Shown: positions 57,867 through 64,000 of the stretch, piece by piece
Layout of the letters: the number at the start of each line of letters is the position of its first letter
Position numbering within the stretch: position 1 is the stretch's first letter
Notes under the pieces: model-generated
Databases searched by the model: none
What the model was told of the DNA's origin: nothing
The model's input: the letters and a program-made list of their open reading frames with translations, nothing else
Assembly: GCF_008365295.1 (NCBI RefSeq)
Contig: NZ_CP043505.1
Coordinates: 1,240,001 to 1,304,000, forward strand
From: Agromyces intestinalis
Lineage (GTDB): Bacteria; Actinomycetota; Actinomycetes; Actinomycetales; Microbacteriaceae
Direction: 5' to 3'
Length of the DNA: 64,000 nt
Translations under genes and position numbers: made by a program

Positions 57867-59084
57867 ATGCGCAAGCAGATGGCAGTCGGCGCGATCGCAC
57901 TCGCGTCCGCCCTGACCCTCGCGGGGTGCAGCAACGCTGCCCCCGAGGAGACCGCCACCTCCGACGGCCCCGAGATCATCGTCTGGAGCGACGCCGAGCG
58001 CGAGCAGGCGATCACCGACGCCGCGAAAGCGTTCGAGCAGGAGTCCGGCGCGACCGTCACGATCGTGCAGAAGAACTTCGAGGACCTGCGCAACGACTTC
58101 ATCGCGCAGGTGCCGACCGGCGAAGGCCCCGACATCACGGTCGGCGCGCACGACTGGCTCGGCGCGCTCGTCGCGGCCGGCGTGGTCGACACCATCGACC
58201 TCGGCGACAAGTCCGGCGAGTTCGAGCAGGTCGCGCTCGACGCGATGACGTACGACGGCCAGCTCTACGCGCTGCCGTACTCGCTCGAGACCATCGCGCT
58301 CGTGCAGAACGTCGACCTCGTCGGCGCCGAGGCACCGGCGACGTGGGACGAGATGATCGCCACGGGCACCGCCGCAGGCACCGAGCGGCCCTTCGTCATC
58401 AACACCGCGGGCGAGACCGGCGACGCCTACACGATGTACGGCTTCCAGACCTCGTTCGGTGCACCCGTGTTCGTGCAGGACGACTCGGGCTCGTACACCA
58501 GCGAGGTCGGCATGGGCGGCGCGAACGGCGAGGCCTTCGCGCAGTGGCTCGGCGCGAACGGCGCGGCCGGCACCGGGATCCTGTCGACGACCGTCGACTA
58601 CGACATCAACAACGAACTGTTCAACACCGGCAAGGCGCCGTACACGATCCAGGGTCCGTGGGCGATCTCGGCGTTCCCCGACGTGAACGTCGCGGTGAAC
58701 CCGATCCCGTCGGCCGGCGGCCAGCCCGCCGCGCCATTCGTCGGCGTGCAGGGCTTCTACCTGTCGTCGCAGTCGAAGAACGCGCTGCTCGCGCAGGACT
58801 TCCTCGTGAACTACCTGGCCACCGAGGACGCCCAGCGCGCGCTGTACGAGGCCGACCCGCGCATCCCCGCGTGGACCGCCATCGCCGACGAGGTCGCCAG
58901 CGACCCGATCATCGCGGGCTTCCTCGCATCCTCGAAGAACGGCGTGCCGATGCCCTCGATCCCCGAGATGGGCTCGGTCTGGGACTTCTGGAACGCCGCC
59001 CAGTCGCAGATCATCAACGGCGCCGACCCCGCGTCGACGTGGAACACCATGATCGCCGACCTCACGGCCGCGCTCGACGGTTGA
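57867..59084 (+). CDS. ganS: ABC transporter solute-binding lipoprotein (galacto-oligosaccharide)
   Basis: A 405-residue family 1 (maltose-type) binding protein. The signal ends in a lipobox LTLAGCSN. The mature part shows the family plan: EIIVWSDAEREQAITDAAKA, GPDITVGAHDWLGALVAAG, YALPYSLETIALVQN, and FYLSSQSKNALLAQDFL near the end. Genes on both sides (GH42, GH53) indicate galactan-derived oligosaccharides as ligand (inference). It follows GH42 by 147 bases with a GGAAGGA ribosome-binding site. A strong terminator-like hairpin follows it. Confidence 0.88.
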   Translation: MRKQMAVGAIALASALTLAGCSNAAPEETATSDGPEIIVWSDAEREQAITDAAKAFEQESGATVTIVQKNFEDLRNDFIAQVPTGEGPDITVGAHDWLGALVAAGVVDTIDLGDKSGEFEQVALDAMTYDGQLYALPYSLETIALVQNVDLVGAEAPATWDEMIATGTAAGTERPFVINTAGETGDAYTMYGFQTSFGAPVFVQDDSGSYTSEVGMGGANGEAFAQWLGANGAAGTGILSTTVDYDINNELFNTGKAPYTIQGPWAISAFPDVNVAVNPIPSAGGQPAAPFVGVQGFYLSSQSKNALLAQDFLVNYLATEDAQRALYEADPRIPAWTAIADEVASDPIIAGFLASSKNGVPMPSIPEMGSVWDFWNAAQSQIINGADPASTWNTMIADLTAALDG

Positions 59085-59093
59085 CCCGTCCGG

Positions 59094-59153
59094 CCGGCCG
59101 GCTCCGCGCCTCCCCCGCTGCGAGCCGGCCGGCCCACCCCGATTTCCCTTTTT
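59094..59153 (+). terminator. Intercistronic hairpin with T-tract between ganS and ganP
   Basis: CCGGCCGGCT (59094-59103) pairs perfectly with AGCCGGCCGG (59123-59132), and a T-rich run ending in TTTTT follows at 59142-59153. It is the only hairpin I saw in the window with a real T-tract. Its position suggests partial termination, so that more binding protein than permease is made. Confidence 0.75.
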
Positions 59154-59178
59154 CCTCGAGGCACCCAGGAGCAGACAG

Positions 59179-60810
59179 ATGACGGTCCAGGAGGACACGG
59201 CGCGACCGGATGCCCCGGTGCCCGACCCGGGCGCGCGCCCACGCGAGTCGCACGCCCGTGCATGGCGCGGCCCCGGGTGGGGCTTCCTCGTGAAGCTCGC
59301 GATCATGGCCGTGATCAACGCGCTCGGCGTGATGACGGTGCTCGCCGCGTACCGCGCCGAGTCGTGGATCGTGCTCGGCATCGCGGCCGCGCTCGTCGTC
59401 ATCGCCGACGTCGTCTACTTCACCAAGCGCGCGCTGCCGCTGAAGTACCTGCTGCCCGGGCTGGTCTTCCTCTTCGTGTTCCAGGTGTTCGTGTTCGGCT
59501 ACACCGCGTACATCGCGTTCACCAACTACGGCACCGGGCACGCCGGCTCGATGGAGCAGGCCGTCGACGCGGCCCTCATCCAGGGCGAGCGGCGCGTCGA
59601 CGACTCGCCGACGTACCCGCTGTCGGTCGTCGAGCGCCTGGGCGAGTTCGGCTTCGCGATCGTCGACGACGACGGCGACGTGCGGGTCGGCACGGCCACC
59701 GAGCCGCTCGCCGAGGTCGACGGCGCACAGCTCGGCAGCTCGGGCGCCCCGACCGAGGTGCCCGGCTGGCAGGTCGTGCCGCGCGCCGAGCTGCTGAGCG
59801 ACCCCGCCCTGCAGGAGCAGGCGATCTCGCTGCGGGTGCCGGTGTCGGACGACCCGAACGACGGCTCGGTGCGCACCCGCGACGGCACGACCGGAGCGGT
59901 CTACCTGTCGACGCTCGTGTGGGATCCCGACGCGCAGACCATCACCGACACCGCGACGGGCACGGTGTACGCCGCCACCGACCGCGGGTCGTTCGTGGCC
60001 GACGACGGCACCCGGCTGCCGGCCGGCTGGTACGTGAACGTCGGCTTCGACAATTTCGTGAAGCTCTTCACCGACACCGACCTGGTGCAGCCGCTGCTGA
60101 TGGTGAGCCTCTGGACGTTCGCGTTCGCCGCGGTGTCGGTCGGCGCGAGCTTCGGCCTCGGCCTGCTGTTCGCGCTGATCTACAACGACCCGCGGGTGCG
60201 GGCGCGGCGGGTGCTGCGAACGCTGTTCATCCTGCCGTACGCGTTCCCGGCGTTCATGTCGGCGCTGCTGTTCCGGGGCATGTTCAACAGCGAGTTCGGC
60301 GTCGTGAACGACCTGTTCTTCTTCGGCGCCGACATCAACTGGCTCGGCGACCCGTGGCTGGCCCGGTTCGCGGTGCTGTGGGTGAACATCTGGCTCACCT
60401 ACCCCTACTGGTTCCTGGTGTGCACCGGAGCGCTCCAGGCGGTGCCCGGCGACACCCTCGAGGCCGCCGAGATCGACGGCGCCGGCCGGTGGCGCCGGTT
60501 CCGGGCGATCATCCTGCCGCTGCTGCTCGTGTCGACCGGGCCGTTGGCGATCGCCTCGTTCGCGTTCAACTTCAACAACTTCACGATCATCTACATGTTC
60601 AACAACGGCGGCCCCGCGATCCCGGGTGCGCCGTACGCGCTCGGCGCGACCGACATCCTGATCTCGGCGATCTACGACATCTCGGGGGTCTCGGGCGGCG
60701 CCGCCGACTACGGCCTCGCGAGCGCCCTCGCGATCATCGTCTTCGTCGTGATCGGCGCCATCTCGGCACTCGCCTTCCGACAGACCCGCAAGCTCGAGGA
60801 GTACCAGTGA
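59179..60810 (+). CDS. ganP: ABC transporter permease, MalF type
   Basis: A 543-residue inner-membrane permease. Three N-terminal helices (about 33-110) precede a long extracytoplasmic loop (about 112-290), as in enterobacterial MalF, and then five or six helices. The EAA loop that contacts the ATPase is EAAEIDGAGRWRRFRAIILP. It pairs with the MalG-type protein encoded next (stop and start share a base). No ATPase gene is present in the window, so a shared MsmX-like ATPase must be supplied from elsewhere. Confidence 0.9.
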   Translation: MTVQEDTARPDAPVPDPGARPRESHARAWRGPGWGFLVKLAIMAVINALGVMTVLAAYRAESWIVLGIAAALVVIADVVYFTKRALPLKYLLPGLVFLFVFQVFVFGYTAYIAFTNYGTGHAGSMEQAVDAALIQGERRVDDSPTYPLSVVERLGEFGFAIVDDDGDVRVGTATEPLAEVDGAQLGSSGAPTEVPGWQVVPRAELLSDPALQEQAISLRVPVSDDPNDGSVRTRDGTTGAVYLSTLVWDPDAQTITDTATGTVYAATDRGSFVADDGTRLPAGWYVNVGFDNFVKLFTDTDLVQPLLMVSLWTFAFAAVSVGASFGLGLLFALIYNDPRVRARRVLRTLFILPYAFPAFMSALLFRGMFNSEFGVVNDLFFFGADINWLGDPWLARFAVLWVNIWLTYPYWFLVCTGALQAVPGDTLEAAEIDGAGRWRRFRAIILPLLLVSTGPLAIASFAFNFNNFTIIYMFNNGGPAIPGAPYALGATDILISAIYDISGVSGGAADYGLASALAIIVFVVIGAISALAFRQTRKLEEYQ

Positions 60811-61745
60811 TGTCCACCATCGGATCGTCCCCGCGCACCGCCTCGACGCCCACGCCGGCGCCCTCGCGGGGCGCGGATGCCTCGAATCGCACGCCGGCCC
60901 GGCGCCGCCGCTGGTGGGCGGAGGTCGGGTGGAAGTACCCCGTCGCCGCGGTCATCGTCTTCTACGCCGTGTTCCCGCTGCTGTACGTGGCATCCGCCTC
61001 GCTCAACCCCCGCGGCACCCTGTCGACCTCGAGCGCGCTGTTCAGCGCGTTCGACCTGTCGAACTACGCGGCCCTCGCGGAGACCCGCTACTGGACCTGG
61101 GTGGGCAACACGCTCATCGTGGGCAGCGTCGCGGCGGTCGGCGCCGTGCTGATGGGCGCCGCCGGGGCGTACGCGTTCTCGCGGTTCCGGTTCTCGGGTC
61201 GACGGGCGAGCCTCACGGGGTTGCTCATCATCCAGATGTTCCCGCAGGCGCTCGCGTTCGTCGCGATCTTCCTGATGCTGCTCACGCTCGGCGAGGTCGT
61301 GCCGGCGCTCGGGCTGAACTCGAAGATCGCGCTCATCTGCGTGTACCTCGCCGGCGCCCTCGGGGCGAACACGTTCCTCATGTACGGGTTCTTCAACACC
61401 GTGCCGATGGAGATCGACGAGTCGGCGAAGATCGACGGCGCCACGCACGCGCAGATCTTCTGGAAGCTGATCATCCCGCTCGTCACGCCGATCCTCGCCG
61501 TGGTGGGGCTGCTCGCCTTCCTCACCGCCTTCGGCGACTACATCCTCGCGAAGATCGTGCTGGTCTCGGAGGACAACTGGACCCTCGCGGTCGGCATGTA
61601 CCAGTGGGTATCGAACCAGCTCACCAGTCGCTGGGGACTGTTCGCGGCCGGCGCCGTGATCGCGGCGGTGCCCGTGCTGGTGCTGTTCCTCGCGCTGCAG
61701 CGGTACATCGTCGGGGGGCTCACCGCCGGGTCGGTCAAGGGATAG
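60810..61745 (+). CDS. ganQ: ABC transporter permease, MalG type
   Basis: A 311-residue permease with six helices. A Pro/Ala/Arg-rich cytoplasmic N-terminus is followed by WKYPVAAVIVFYAVFPLLYV. The EAA loop is MEIDESAKIDGATHAQIFWK. The C-terminal LFLALQRYIVGGLTAGSVKG is the typical MalG ending that reaches into the ATPase. ATG 60810 shares a base with the ganP stop (TGATG); GTG 60807 is an alternative. It works with the MalF-type partner. Confidence 0.92.
   Translation: MSTIGSSPRTASTPTPAPSRGADASNRTPARRRRWWAEVGWKYPVAAVIVFYAVFPLLYVASASLNPRGTLSTSSALFSAFDLSNYAALAETRYWTWVGNTLIVGSVAAVGAVLMGAAGAYAFSRFRFSGRRASLTGLLIIQMFPQALAFVAIFLMLLTLGEVVPALGLNSKIALICVYLAGALGANTFLMYGFFNTVPMEIDESAKIDGATHAQIFWKLIIPLVTPILAVVGLLAFLTAFGDYILAKIVLVSEDNWTLAVGMYQWVSNQLTSRWGLFAAGAVIAAVPVLVLFLALQRYIVGGLTAGSVKG

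Positions 61746-64000
<2,255 letters not shown>

Overview
The window is a chromosomal segment of a high-GC Gram-positive actinobacterium, most likely a member of the Microbacteriaceae. The evidence is the GC-biased codon use, the many 4-base GTGA/ATGA gene overlaps, the TANNNT boxes sitting 6-7 bases in front of start codons (leaderless-type promoters), the PknB/PP2C/FHA signalling genes, a RamB-like acetate regulator, and the housekeeping block secE-nusG-rplK-rplA next to tRNA-Trp. I saw no rRNA, insertion sequence, prophage block or CRISPR array.

Layout. 1-5.3 kb: an edge Gfo/Idh/MocA oxidoreductase divergent from a ROK regulator, a YqaJ-type nuclease coupled to an alpha/beta hydrolase, a quinone-oxidoreductase-like MDR protein, and an ArsR-type regulator divergent from an MFS exporter (to 6.7 kb). 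6.7-22.9 kb: a nine-gene minus-strand cluster, in transcription order FHA protein, membrane Ser/Thr kinase, a 2019-residue surface protein, MoxR ATPase, DUF58 protein, a transglutaminase-like membrane protein that has lost its catalytic Cys and His, a membrane FHA protein, a PP2C phosphatase and a small membrane protein with five D/E-R-T-hydrophobic repeats. 23.6-26.8 kb: malate synthase and isocitrate lyase, with a hairpin region between them. 27-46.7 kb: mixed metabolic, regulatory and exported proteins, including WYL/VOC and PadR/permease-prefix pairs, a DUF559 protein bracketed by intergenic repeats, an M20 peptidase with a Dcu-type transporter, a RamB-like regulator, an HxlR/VOC pair with a decayed HxlR paralogue nearby, and a flavin amine oxidase that appears circularly permuted. 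46.7-51.5 kb: a glutaryl-CoA dehydrogenase-like enzyme behind a CoA-transferase remnant, a succinate-semialdehyde dehydrogenase, two acylphosphatases and a DsbA-like lipoprotein. 51.6-54.3 kb: ribosomal, NusG, SecE and tRNA genes. 54.5-64 kb: a galactan-utilisation locus (LacI regulator, GH42, binding protein, two permeases, GH53) with two perfect operators.

The strongest candidate for an undescribed system is the 16-kb kinase/phosphatase/FHA/MoxR/DUF58/giant-surface-protein cluster. It carries a writer, an eraser and two readers of phosphothreonine, a candidate substrate with repeated Thr motifs, and a AAA+/DUF58 pair next to a catalytically dead transglutaminase fold. All but two of its junctions are overlaps or a shared base.

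The second notable signal is at the base level. The 11-mer CGGATGCCTCG (either strand) occurs 29 times by my count, inside genes and as inverted pairs forming terminator stems. That distribution recalls the DNA uptake sequences of Neisseria and Haemophilus.
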